From: Lysobacterales bacterium
GTDB taxonomy: Bacteria > Pseudomonadota > Gammaproteobacteria > Xanthomonadales > SZUA-5
Assembly (NCBI GenBank): GCA_022841325.1
Contig: JALHRS010000044.1
Coordinates: forward strand, 1 to 46,801
DNA: 46,801 bases
Direction of reading: 5' to 3'
The notes under the pieces: model-generated
The model's input: the letters and a program-made list of their open reading frames with translations, nothing else
Told to the model about the DNA's origin: nothing
Database searches by the model: none
Made by a program: the position numbers and the translations under genes
Shown here: positions 8,491 to 17,066 of the stretch, piece by piece
Position numbering within the stretch: position 1 is the first letter of the stretch
Layout: every line of letters starts with the position of its first letter

Positions 8491-9501
8491 TCAGGCGATC
8501 AATTCCGGCGCATAGCCGCGCAAGCGTGCCTCCACCAAAGCGGATCCATGCCGCGTAAGCACATCCATTTCGTAGTCGCTGAGTCTCTTGAGGTTCGTGC
8601 CCACAAGCGAGGCAAATGCCGCATCACCGGCCTGGGCTTGCCCAATCGTGCTGTCGATCGAGAACCAGAGCGGTTTGGGCCCTTTGCCCGCCAAGTAACG
8701 ATGCTGCAACCGATCGAACTCCAGCCCACGGATTTGCTCCATCATGATGTCGAGGCCCTTTTCGAGGACGCGCGCGCCGGACTCGGTCGGTCGATCGTCT
8801 ACCGTAAACGGTTTGCCCCCATCGCTGACGATGACGTAGTCGAGGCCATTCCGCGCGCGCAGGAGCGGGTTTACGCCCAAGTTATCGTAGACACCGCCAT
8901 CGGACAGCGTGACGTATTCCACCGGTCCAGCTGGGCCGTACTTGCTGCGATCCAGGCGCAGCGGCGGGAACACTGGTGGAAAGGCCGACGATGCTGCGAC
9001 AGCGTGGCTGATCGGGAAATCGGGCGCTGGCACAATGCCGAGTTCGTAGTCGCCCATTTCTTCAGCTCCACCACCACCGGCGACAAAGAAGAACATGTTG
9101 CCAGTCGCCAGATTGGTCGAATTGAAGTAGATGCGCGGTCCTGCGCTCAGCGCTGCCATTGTCCGCTTCTGGAAGAGATCCGCGTCGTAGGATTTCGCGA
9201 GTTTCTCCAGCCTTGTCTCGAACGGATCAAGCGCGCCGCTGAGAAAAGACGAAACTGCGATCGAACGTGTGCGTAGATAGCGGTCCAGGATGTCCAGCTT
9301 GTCTGGCGCAGCCCAGTTCAATGCGACGGAGCCGCCGGCGATGCTGCCGCCGCTGACGCACGTCAAGAGGTCCAGTTTGTCGAGCAGGCCAAGCGCCGCC
9401 AGCTTGCGCATGACCCCCAGGTGAAAAGCGGCTGCACGGAAGCCGCCGCCAGACAGTGCAAGTCCAATTCGCTTCGGAGTGCCTTCGATTACCACCGCCA
9501 T
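8491..9501 (-). CDS. Patatin-like phospholipase
   Basis: This 336-aa lipid hydrolase of the patatin family uses a Ser-Asp dyad. The oxyanion-hole motif SGGGFRAA is at 17-24, the nucleophile elbow SGGSIAG has S53, and the aspartate of SDGGVYDN is D201. Both catalytic residues are present, and length fits a single-domain bacterial patatin. There is no signal peptide, so it should act from the cytosol on the inner membrane. It is the first gene of the leftward operon, with AAGGAG upstream of the ATG. Patatin phospholipases are known abortive-infection effectors (for example CapV of CBASS). Its pairing here with a CHAT protease and the restriction operon suggests the same kind of role by inference. 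Confidence 0.9.
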   Translation of the reverse strand: MAVVIEGTPKRIGLALSGGGFRAAAFHLGVMRKLAALGLLDKLDLLTCVSGGSIAGGSVALNWAAPDKLDILDRYLRTRSIAVSSFLSGALDPFETRLEKLAKSYDADLFQKRTMAALSAGPRIYFNSTNLATGNMFFFVAGGGGAEEMGDYELGIVPAPDFPISHAVAASSAFPPVFPPLRLDRSKYGPAGPVEYVTLSDGGVYDNLGVNPLLRARNGLDYVIVSDGGKPFTVDDRPTESGARVLEKGLDIMMEQIRGLEFDRLQHRYLAGKGPKPLWFSIDSTIGQAQAGDAAFASLVGTNLKRLSDYEMDVLTRHGSALVEARLRGYAPELIA

Positions 9502-10304
9502 GATTGCTCATGCTCCTTGAGTTGCCGCCAGCCATCCCACTGACGGCGGGTCGGATCAGGCATAGGAGTCGTCAGCGAGCGGCTTGTCCCACCTCTTTTC
9601 TGAAGAATTGTCCAGGCAGATGCTTGTCAGGTTCGGGCAGCGATCCGCCCCGCCTTCCATAGCGCGAGAACCACATCCATCTGCCGGTTGTGCACCTTGT
9701 CGGGATCCGCCCCTACCGTCGCCGTGTCGTGCGCCAGAGCTGAGCTCGGCCCGAGTGCGCCAGTGCGCGATTAGAGATCAGGAGCTTGACTGCCGCGACT
9801 GCGTATTCACGGTTGACGAGCGTTCGCGATGCAGCTGACTTCCAACGCTGCCGGGTGTTTGGTCCGCCTCGCATCCCATCGATAGGGTGACGCTCGCCGC
9901 GCCCGATCGTTAGTGGGGTTCGCGCTACTCGCGCGCGGGCGCCCAAACCGGCGCGGTGTGTTGGTCGAAGCTGGGTGCCTCTGGCGGTAGCTGCTTGCCC
10001 CTGGGGACGGCCAGACCTCGTGCATGTCGTTGCGGGATCGATGGCTTGCAGGCCGCGGATGGCGGCGATCCGAAATTGGCAAACGGATCGAAATGCCCGT
10101 ACTCGGCATCCGCGCTCCGGCGCGTCAGCCGGTGCCGGCTGTGACGCAACGGGTGTCGCAATCGAATTGGATTCTGTGTGTCACTTCGGCATCAACGCTG
10201 AGAGAGCCTTGTGTCGAGGACTTGACAACATCTGTTCACTTCACGACAATTCCTGTGCGCCTAACCTGGCGCCATGAATCCACCCAAAAGAGGAGGAACA
10301 AACC
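9502..10304. other. Intergenic region between the patatin operon and the XRE gene
   Basis: There is no confident gene here. The segment must hold the leftward promoter of the patatin operon, which I cannot place, and the rightward XRE promoter at 10222-10250. On the minus strand, two short out-of-phase reading segments (about 9713-9850 and 9626-9766) have protein-like composition, for example HNRQMDVVLALWKAG, and could be a decayed gene. Evidence is weak and no start or family is recognisable. Confidence 0.3.
10222..10250 (+). promoter_or_regulatory. Sigma70-type promoter of the XRE-ImmA operon
   Basis: TTGACA at 10222-10227 is a perfect -35 box. It is followed by a 17-base spacer and GACAAT at 10245-10250 as the -10 box (4 of 6 bases). 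Transcription would begin near 10257, giving a leader of about 48 bases before the GTG at 10305. The spacer contains AACATCTGTT, a short inverted repeat where an XRE repressor might bind. Confidence 0.6.
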
Positions 10305-10718
10305 GTGAAATTGACTCCGTTCGGTCGCGAGGTTCGGGGCCTGCGTATGGACACTGGACGAATGATGAAAGATATGGCTGACCATTTGCATGTCTCGGAG
10401 AGCTACGTCTCGGCGGTCGAGTTTGGTAAGCGGGCAGTTCCTGAGACTTGGCCGATGCAGATTGCAGCGTTCTTCGGTCTTGGGAAAGAGAAATCCGAGG
10501 GCCTGCAGGTACTAGCGAAGGGCTCCAACAAGGTGCTGAGCATCGATCTTCAAGACGATTCGCTGTCTCAGCTTCACAGGGAAACTGCGGCAATCTTCGC
10601 CATGAGCTTGCCAAGGTTTTCGGAAGAACAACTCTTGAGGGTCAAGAGGCATCTGGAGGATATCAGGCATGAGAAGCCATGGGCACGCGGATCAAGTGTG
10701 GCCGTTGACGGTAGCTGA
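10305..10718 (+). CDS. XRE-family helix-turn-helix regulator
   Basis: The 137-aa protein has an N-terminal Cro/CI-type HTH at about residues 4-60 (LRMDTGRMMKDMADHL, then SESYVSAVEFGKR). The C-terminal half is helical with no known catalytic motif. It starts at GTG with a strong GAGGAGG site upstream; no ATG fits better. It overlaps the next gene by 50 bases. An XRE protein followed by an ImmA/IrrE peptidase is the classic ICEBs1/DdrO-like arrangement in which the peptidase cleaves the repressor. Here it probably represses its own promoter at 10222-10250 and perhaps the flanking defence genes. Confidence 0.88.
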   Translation: MKLTPFGREVRGLRMDTGRMMKDMADHLHVSESYVSAVEFGKRAVPETWPMQIAAFFGLGKEKSEGLQVLAKGSNKVLSIDLQDDSLSQLHRETAAIFAMSLPRFSEEQLLRVKRHLEDIRHEKPWARGSSVAVDGS

Positions 10719-11280
10719 GATCGAGAACAAGGCAGCTGTGGCGCGAATTCAACTGCTTCCGGAATACGGGACGCAGAGCATCATTTCGCACAAAGTTGAT
10801 GTGGACTACCTACTGCAGGTGACACTGCCACGAAAACTGGGCATCCAGCTACATTTGTGTGAAGACGCAGATCTCCCGGGATCATTCGCAGAATTTGACG
10901 CAGATAGCGAGGTGCTTTCAATCACGTCTTCGATCATGGTTCGGGCGCGACAATTCTGGGGTGAAGCACTGTTCACTATCTACCATGAGATCGCACACGT
11001 GATTCTCCACAGGAAGCAAGTCTTCGCGAGGCGAAGCGCAACGAAGTCAATCGTTGGTCAAATTCGGTCGATTGAAGATCAGGCAGATTATGGAGCGATG
11101 GCTCTCGCTATCGGCAACGAGGCGGCGCTCAAGATTGGATGCGCAACGATGATCGCCAGGATCAGCCAAATGCCACTGGAAAAATGCACTGCGTATCTGG
11201 CACAACTGAAGAAGGGCTGCGAAAACAAAAAAGGCGCTCGACTGCCATCGAGCGCCAACATGGAATTTGACTTTGATTGA
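10669..11280 (+). CDS. ImmA/IrrE-family metallopeptidase
   Basis: This is a 203-aa zinc peptidase of the ImmA/IrrE type. The metal site is HEIAH (106-110), and a downstream acidic helix (IEDQADYGAMAL) supplies the likely third ligand. By family precedent it cleaves the partner XRE regulator encoded immediately upstream to release repression on damage or infection. The first ATG overlaps the XRE gene by 50 bases; a later start inside the frame cannot be excluded because the first 10 residues look uninformative. The last 16 codons contain an inverted repeat that acts as a terminator on the opposite strand (11222-11256), so the coding tail is constrained by a regulatory structure. Confidence 0.88.
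   Translation: MRSHGHADQVWPLTVAEIENKAAVARIQLLPEYGTQSIISHKVDVDYLLQVTLPRKLGIQLHLCEDADLPGSFAEFDADSEVLSITSSIMVRARQFWGEALFTIYHEIAHVILHRKQVFARRSATKSIVGQIRSIEDQADYGAMALAIGNEAALKIGCATMIARISQMPLEKCTAYLAQLKKGCENKKGARLPSSANMEFDFD
11222..11256 (-). terminator. Intrinsic terminator for leftward transcription, inside the immA 3' end
   Basis: Read leftward, the 9-bp arms TCGAGCGCC/GGCGCTCGA (11248-11256 and 11233-11241) with a 6-base loop are followed by TTTTTTGTTTT (11222-11232). This is a strong rho-independent terminator. It would stop transcripts from the HsdMS operon (16747 to 12003) before they run antisense through the ImmA and XRE genes. It is embedded in coding sequence of the convergent gene. Confidence 0.75.
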
Positions 11281-11400
11281 TAGCGGTGTTCAGCGCGGCC
11301 GCGATCATTCATGTCGTCTGGGATGTTTGGCGATCATAGCCCACGAAGGCTTGACGTCCAAGACTGGCGATGTGACTCAATGCGCGCTTGGAGACACGTC

Positions 11401-11538
11401 ATGACCTCAGATGGTCGAGACGAAAACGGGCCCGGCTTCTGCCGGTTCTTCAAGCACTGGCGGTCCGGCAAGGTCTACGACGCACATGCGTACGGATACC
11501 GCGCCTGGCCAATAGGGCGGCGAGGAGGCCGCTCCTAG
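11401..11538 (+). CDS. Possible 45-aa protein
   Basis: A short frame begins at ATG 11401 with GGAG 8 bases upstream and ends at TAG 11538. The composition is protein-like (FCRFFKHWRSGKVYDAHAYGYRAWPIG), rich in aromatic residues and unlike the arginine-rich shadow frames nearby. It would lie about 120 bases downstream of the ImmA gene in the same direction. The longer frame from 11311 has no ribosome site. I do not recognise a family and the call rests on composition and ribosome-site spacing only. Confidence 0.4.
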   Translation: MTSDGRDENGPGFCRFFKHWRSGKVYDAHAYGYRAWPIGRRGGRS

Positions 11539-11672
11539 TTGAAGTCTCACCGGCGGTGGCCTGGGGCCGCCGCCGGCTCAAGCACCGAAACCATCGGTCG
11601 CGATCTGACACGGGATCAATGTAATTCACCCCTGAACGATGCCTGCGTGACTGCGATCGGGTTGCTCTGCCA

Positions 11673-11897
11673 TCAGGGCAGATTCGGGCGCTGGGTGCCC
11701 GCAGGTATGCCGCGGTCGGCACGCCAACCACGGCAGGGTGCGGCTATCCCAACCACTTGGCAAAGCCATCTGCCCGCATCAAAGGCGTGTGGTGCAGCAG
11801 GATTGACGCTGCCAGACTCAGCCAGATCGTAATCCTGGGCGAAGCCAACGACGTCCTCGGGCTGTGAGTAGCGCTGAAAGCGGTGGATCTTGGGCAT
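11673..11897 (-). pseudogene. Likely truncated remnant of a restriction-linked gene
   Basis: Downstream of the COG2865 gene a frame begins at ATG 11897 with MPKIHRFQRYSQPEDVV, which reads like a genuine conserved N-terminus. After about 17-25 residues the composition changes to random sequence and the frame ends at 11673. My impression, from memory only, is that this N-terminus belongs to hypothetical proteins encoded near type I restriction genes. The likely explanation is a deletion that removed most of the gene and fused its start to unrelated DNA. An in-frame ATG at 11960 sits at the end of the 10-bp repeats. Confidence 0.4.
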
Positions 11898-11958
11898 TTC
11901 GATTTTCTTGCAGGGCTTTAGGCTCTTCAGGTCCGATGTGGGCGGCTCAAACAAGCCC

Positions 11959-12002
11959 ATAACGGCTCATAACGGCTCATAACGGCTCATAACGGCTCAT
12001 AA
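11959..12002 (-). repeat. Fourfold tandem 10-bp repeat (ATGAGCCGTT)
   Basis: Four perfect copies of AACGGCTCAT (11961-12000; ATGAGCCGTT on the minus strand) are followed by a partial copy that runs into the stop codon of the COG2865 gene at 12003. Each copy carries an ATG, and because the unit is 10 bases long the successive ATGs fall in different frames. Such an array can change copy number by slippage, which would alter which frame is linked to the downstream remnant ORF. Confidence 0.9.
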
Positions 12003-13685
12003 CTAGTCTGCGGCCCTGTAAGAAGCCCCGCGCTTTTCGCCCTGTTGCACCAAAGCGCCCGACATTTTCAGCTTCTTCAGCAACTTGGCTGCCTGATCCG
12101 GTGTGAGGCGACACAACTCAACTACATCGGCGCGCTTGATCTGCCCATGCTGCCGTACATAGCTCAGCACCATCTGCTCATGTTGCAGGCTGGCGAAGCC
12201 CATCTGGCGGGTGTAGGCGGCTTTGTCGCCGTCGGCGCGGTAGACGCCGGGGGCCAAGGTGTAAGTGCGGCCACGGGTGCTGCCATGGGCTTGCACCAGG
12301 CCTGCTTCAACCAGTTCCTCCAGCGTGCGTTTGGCGCGCGCCGGGTCGCGTTGGATGTGCGCGGCGAGTTGCTCGGTGTTGAGGCGCTTCAGTTCGCGCA
12401 GCGCGGTGAGTGCGATCAGGCTGTCGATGGGCAGCGGATTGCCGCGGCGGCCTTCCTCCTCGATCACCAGTCGCAGAAAGGTCTCATCGGCATCCACCGT
12501 AGCCAGGCGCAGCACCACATTGGTGGCGTCGGTTCCACGGTAGTCGGGCTCAGGTCGGCCGAAGCGCAGCATGCCGCGGTAGATGGTGTCTACGCCGCGG
12601 CCGGAGCGCTCGACGATGCCGATGCGCTTCATGGCATCAGCCAGTGCGCGATTGCGTGGGCGCGGCTCGGTGCTCAGCAGGTTGGCCAGGGTGACCCCTT
12701 CGACCAGCCCGCCAGGATTGCTGATCGTCAGCCCTTCATCATTGAGACGCACGTAGACGGCGCCCATGCGGTGGTAGTCGCGATGGATCAAGGCATTGGC
12801 GACGCCCTCACGAAACGCGGCGAGGTCAACCATGGGCACGGGCACGCGAAACAGCCCCATCAGCAGTTCGCGCTCGGGGTTGTACGGGCGGAAGTTGGTC
12901 TCCAGCCAGTCCAGCGCCTTCAGCAGCGGGAATCGACGGAACTCGTTGAAGCGCACGGCCTCGCGGGCCAGCACCTGAAAGGCGAATTCGTGGGTGGGCA
13001 CCAGTCTGCGCAGGATTTGCTCGCGGCCGATCAGCAGCAGGCCGGTGAGGGTGGGCACGCGCGCGCCGTCGGGTTGGCGGGCGGTGAGGCCAAGCGCGCC
13101 GTCGAGGGCTTCTTCGTCGAGTTCCAGCAGCACGCGGTCGCCACCGTATTGCTGCACGCTCTGGCGCAGGCGTTCGCGTTCGAGCGGGTCGAAGTCGGCC
13201 AGCGTGGCGCCGGCCACCGGCTGTGCCGAGGCGTCCATCAGGCCGAAGCTGGTCGCGCGGCTGGCGCGGTCGTGCGGCAGCATGGCGACGCATTCGGGGG
13301 TGCCGTCGGCTTTGAGGCGGCGGCGCAGGTAGACGCCGGCGGTGGTGGCGACTTCGCTGGTGGCTTTGGGGACGCTGATGCGGGCGACGTTGACGCCGTT
13401 GACAGCGATGGCCTCGACGGTCACTGACAGCGACGGCGAGGTGCGCGCGGCGATCAGGGCGGCGAGGCCGGCGAGGGATCGGTGATCGGGGTGCAGGCCG
13501 CTGGCGCTGCCGTCGTCTTCGACACCGAGCCAGAGTTCGCCGCCCTCGGTGTTGGCCAGGCACACCAGGGCTTCGACCAGATCGTCGTCCGACAGCCGCT
13601 GCGTGTCGCGCTTGAACTCGATGGTCAGCGTTTCCTTGGCTGGCAGCGAGGCGGCGGTCATGGCGGTTGGCGCCTGGGTGGTCAT
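12003..13685 (-). CDS. AlbA_2/Schlafen-type ATP-binding protein (COG2865)
   Basis: The 560-aa protein has an N-terminal AlbA_2 (Schlafen-like) domain starting at TIEFKRD (21-27), a central HATPase_c_4 segment around the [21 protein letters not shown] and RSGRGVDT motifs, and a C-terminal winged-helix region (about 430-560). Proteins of this family were long annotated as transcriptional regulators with HTH. They are frequent neighbours of type I restriction genes, but their molecular role is unsettled. The ATG overlaps the HsdMS stop by four bases (13682-13685), so translation is coupled. Its stop abuts the 10-bp tandem repeats. Confidence 0.88.
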   Translation of the reverse strand: MTTQAPTAMTAASLPAKETLTIEFKRDTQRLSDDDLVEALVCLANTEGGELWLGVEDDGSASGLHPDHRSLAGLAALIAARTSPSLSVTVEAIAVNGVNVARISVPKATSEVATTAGVYLRRRLKADGTPECVAMLPHDRASRATSFGLMDASAQPVAGATLADFDPLERERLRQSVQQYGGDRVLLELDEEALDGALGLTARQPDGARVPTLTGLLLIGREQILRRLVPTHEFAFQVLAREAVRFNEFRRFPLLKALDWLETNFRPYNPERELLMGLFRVPVPMVDLAAFREGVANALIHRDYHRMGAVYVRLNDEGLTISNPGGLVEGVTLANLLSTEPRPRNRALADAMKRIGIVERSGRGVDTIYRGMLRFGRPEPDYRGTDATNVVLRLATVDADETFLRLVIEEEGRRGNPLPIDSLIALTALRELKRLNTEQLAAHIQRDPARAKRTLEELVEAGLVQAHGSTRGRTYTLAPGVYRADGDKAAYTRQMGFASLQHEQMVLSYVRQHGQIKRADVVELCRLTPDQAAKLLKKLKMSGALVQQGEKRGASYRAAD

Positions 13686-16600
13686 GCGGGTGCTGAGTTG
13701 GCTTCGAGCAGCGGGGTGACGCGGACGCGGCCGGTCAGGAGGTCGTCCATGAGACCGGACTTCAGTGTTCTAAGCTTACTCAGGGTACCGCTCTCCGCGT
13801 CGATCCTCCGAACGATCAATTGCGCTGTGCACACGATACGTTCCATCTCATCAGCGTCAGGCTCCAGTGCAATCAGGGACCGCAAAGTGCCGAGGCCAAT
13901 GAAGCGTTGGGTGCTGCCTGACATTGCCTCGCTCAACTGCCGTTCGACAGAAGCTGACTCAAGCCAGTCTCGAAGGAAACGACCCCGGCAAAAATCGCCT
14001 CCGACACGAAGGAGGCCGACGTTTTTGGTGGCGATCTGATCTTGGCCAGCTTCGATGACTACAGGGCTCCCAACCGTTCCGATCATTCCAAAAAGCAAGT
14101 CGCCAGGCTCCACGGCGCTACGAGCTCGAACTGCGCGGTAGTCAGCCTCGCCAATGAGATAGCTGTCGCTAAGGTCAAGCCGCCCACCACGCAGATTCTT
14201 GGATGTGATGAGCGGGTATCCGCTGTCCGCGGGCTTCGGTGAATCGTGCGTTCCGTCAGCCACAGATACGCAGTACTTCTCCAAGCGTTTGGCCTCCCAC
14301 TGCGCCGGAATCCACCCCAACGGCGAGTTCTTGTAGAGATGGGGCGCTTGGGATTGGGGTGGGCGGAGTTCGCCGTTGGCGTCGATGCCGCGGGTCAGCA
14401 AGTCGTGCAGCAGCCCCTGCTTGACCAGCTTGAGCTTCTCGATGATCGCCTCGGTCTCGCGGATGGTGGTGTCGAGGGTGTCGAGGACGACGGCAGCGAC
14501 ACGTTGTTCGACAATTGGTGGAATTGGGAGCTGAGTGGCCGTCAGCGGCACTCGATTGAGTTCGACCTGATTGGTGGATCCGGCATAGCAGTAGCGCTCC
14601 AGATGACGTTGTCCCCAAGAGCTACGTAGCACGGCGTTCAGCCAGCGCCCGTCTAGTGATTTCGGTGACGGCCGAAGAGTAGTCACATGGCCATCGACCA
14701 CAAACGAACCTGGACTGTCGAAAACGGATGACCGTCCGATCGTTCCTGTGCCCGTTGAATTCAGCAATACATCACCGACCTCTGGTTGCAAGACGCCAGA
14801 CATCGCGCGGGCAGAGTGGGGGCGTGCCTTACTGGCATCGAAACTTGAGGTAGTTACGCAGCGCTGACCGATTGCCATGACCTCGCTGTGCTCGACATAC
14901 ACCGGTGCGGCTCCCCTTGAGATCAATGCGCACAACTCGCCGAGTACGCCGACGGGCTCCAGCGCGGCACTGAAGCTGTGCAGCAAGTCGTTGCGCAGGC
15001 CTACAAAGCTGGGCGCGCCGGCCAGCGCAGTGATGCGTGGGCTGTGCGCTTGCCACCAAAGCTCGAAGGCTTCACGCAGGGTTTGCTCGCGAGCGAGCAA
15101 ACCCGAGTTGGATTCAATAGCGGGTTTGATCGATTGGCGGGTGGCGAGGTCGGGGTGGAAATCGAAGTAGTTGGGGTCGCGTTCGATGAACAGCGCCAGC
15201 GGATCGAGGCCGTGGGCGCTGAACAGCGCTGATTTGGCTGCCACTTCCGACTTCGGCACGCCGCCGAGCAGATGCGCGCGGACATCGTGTGGTTCGGGTG
15301 GCGGCGCGTTGTCGGCGTAGCGGCGGATGTTGAGGTTGTAGTCGTTCTCGCCCAGCGCGGCGTTGCTGACGATGGCGCTGAAGCCCGGCACCTGGGCGTA
15401 GCTCTCGAAGGTGTTGACGATCTTCTCGATGTGCTCGGGCAGCAGATAGTTCTGCGCGCGGCCCTCGAAATACTCGCGGTCGGCATTGATGAATAGCACC
15501 TTGCCCTGGCGCTCGGCAGCCTTCCCGCTGCGATTGCCGCGGCGCTGGCGCATCACCAGCACGCAGGCGGGGATGCCGGTGCCGTAGAACAGATTCGCGG
15601 GCAGGCCGATCACCGCTTCCAGCAGGTCGGCCTTGATCATTGCTGCACGGATGGTGCGTTCCTCACCACCGCGGAACAGCACGCCGTGCGGCATCACCGT
15701 CGCCACCATGCCGCCGTCAGACGTTACCCCGACCATATGCTGCAGGAACATCAGATCGGCTTTCTTGCTGCCGAGTGACACCTGGCCGTAGCGGAAACGT
15801 TCGGGATGCTTCGGGCGGAACACAGGCTGCCCCTGACGATCGGTGTCGGCGGTGCCCCAGTTGATCGAGAACGGCGGATTCGACAGCACGCGATCAAAGC
15901 GCATCAGTTCGCCGCCCTCCACATGCTGCGGCTCGGCCAGGGTGTCGTCATTGCGCAGATCGGCGCTGCTGATGCCGTGCAGCAGCATGTTCATCTTGGC
16001 GATCGACCACACCGTGCCGTTAGCCTCCTGCCCGCACAGGTCCGCACGGGTGCCATCGCCACCGTGCTCGTCGATGTACTCCTTGGCCAGGATCAACATA
16101 CCGCCCGAGCCCACACAGGGGTCGTAAATGCTGTGCTGTTGCTCCGGCTTGATCAGCCGCACCATCATCCTCACCACCGAGCGCGGCGTGTAGAACTCGC
16201 CACCCTTCTTGCCGGCCGAGTCTGCGAACTCGCCAATCAAGTACTCATAGGCCGCGCCGAGCAGATCTGGGAACTCGAAATCCTCGTTCCTCAGCCGGTG
16301 AATGTCGAAGTGGGTGATAAGTTGCCGCGCCTTGATGTCCGGGATCTTGCTCTGACCGACCTTGCGTGTGAACTCGATGTGTTCAAGCACACCATCCAAA
16401 CTGGCGTTGTTCTCCTCCAATCCACTGAGTGCCTTGTTCAGAAAGCCACCGACATCGTGATGCGCCTCGTTGACCAGATAGTTCCAGCGGGAGGAGGGCG
16501 GCACATAGAAGGATTGCCCATACCAACGCTTGTTTTCAGCCGCGAACACCGCATCGGGCTGATCCAGACCCCTTGCCCGTTCCTGCGCGATGACTTGCTC

Positions 16601-16747
16601 ACGCCGCTGCTCGAACACATCCGAACAACGCTTTAGGAACAACATCCCGAAGATGTATTCCTTGAACTCCGAGGCATCCATCTTGCCGCGCAGGATGTCT
16701 GCGGCCTTGAACAGATGGCGTTCGAGTTGGGGGAGGGTCAGGGGCAT
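13682..16747 (-). CDS. hsdMS: Fused type I methyltransferase and specificity subunit (HsdM-HsdS)
   Basis: One 1021-aa frame carries both subunits that are normally separate. Residues 1-600 are HsdM: an N-terminal helical domain, the SAM-binding motif DPCVGSGG (209-216), the N6-adenine catalytic NPPF (290-293), then the C-terminal part. Residues about 605-1021 are HsdS with two target-recognition domains, each closed by a long helix ([17 protein letters not shown] and [17 protein letters not shown]), the hallmark of HsdS conserved regions. It methylates adenine in a bipartite target and guides the HsdR encoded at 1648-4980. Motifs are intact and no frameshift is seen. It is the first gene of its operon and overlaps the next by four bases. 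A fusion of this kind fixes M:S at 1:1, unlike the usual M2S. Confidence 0.93.
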   Translation of the reverse strand: MPLTLPQLERHLFKAADILRGKMDASEFKEYIFGMLFLKRCSDVFEQRREQVIAQERARGLDQPDAVFAAENKRWYGQSFYVPPSSRWNYLVNEAHHDVGGFLNKALSGLEENNASLDGVLEHIEFTRKVGQSKIPDIKARQLITHFDIHRLRNEDFEFPDLLGAAYEYLIGEFADSAGKKGGEFYTPRSVVRMMVRLIKPEQQHSIYDPCVGSGGMLILAKEYIDEHGGDGTRADLCGQEANGTVWSIAKMNMLLHGISSADLRNDDTLAEPQHVEGGELMRFDRVLSNPPFSINWGTADTDRQGQPVFRPKHPERFRYGQVSLGSKKADLMFLQHMVGVTSDGGMVATVMPHGVLFRGGEERTIRAAMIKADLLEAVIGLPANLFYGTGIPACVLVMRQRRGNRSGKAAERQGKVLFINADREYFEGRAQNYLLPEHIEKIVNTFESYAQVPGFSAIVSNAALGENDYNLNIRRYADNAPPPEPHDVRAHLLGGVPKSEVAAKSALFSAHGLDPLALFIERDPNYFDFHPDLATRQSIKPAIESNSGLLAREQTLREAFELWWQAHSPRITALAGAPSFVGLRNDLLHSFSAALEPVGVLGELCALISRGAAPVYVEHSEVMAIGQRCVTTSSFDASKARPHSARAMSGVLQPEVGDVLLNSTGTGTIGRSSVFDSPGSFVVDGHVTTLRPSPKSLDGRWLNAVLRSSWGQRHLERYCYAGSTNQVELNRVPLTATQLPIPPIVEQRVAAVVLDTLDTTIRETEAIIEKLKLVKQGLLHDLLTRGIDANGELRPPQSQAPHLYKNSPLGWIPAQWEAKRLEKYCVSVADGTHDSPKPADSGYPLITSKNLRGGRLDLSDSYLIGEADYRAVRARSAVEPGDLLFGMIGTVGSPVVIEAGQDQIATKNVGLLRVGGDFCRGRFLRDWLESASVERQLSEAMSGSTQRFIGLGTLRSLIALEPDADEMERIVCTAQLIVRRIDAESGTLSKLRTLKSGLMDDLLTGRVRVTPLLEANSAPA

Positions 16748-17066
16748 CTAGGATTTCGTCTGGTGCCATGGGACGACAGAGCATAGCCGCCGATCGTCGG
16801 TCAGAGGGCGGGCGCTACGACTCGATCGCCTGCGTCGGCATCTGCAAACACGATTCCGGACAGGTGCTTCGTGGCAGCGGCTGCGCCCGTCTCAACGGGT
16901 GATATTTGGCTGTCGCCCAATGCCCTGACCAATCATCGATCGAACCTCGATTTGCTGGCGCGAACCCGCGCACACTGGCCATGCACGCTAGCTGTGAGGG
17001 AGTCCGTCGCCTTGAATCACGCACGGTACGGCGCACACTGCGGCCGGCGACCAAAGGAAGCACCAC
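16748..17066. other. Divergent intergenic region
   Basis: About 320 bases separate the start of HsdMS (leftward) from the 516-aa gene (rightward), so promoters for both must lie here. I see no convincing -35/-10 pair, hairpin or small gene. The downstream gene has a good AAGGAAG ribosome site at its start. Confidence 0.5.

Noticed and set aside
12045..13427. 460-aa rightward frame antisense to the COG2865 gene
   Set aside because: It has glycine/alanine/histidine-rich shadow composition and lies on the opposite strand of a gene with clear domains.
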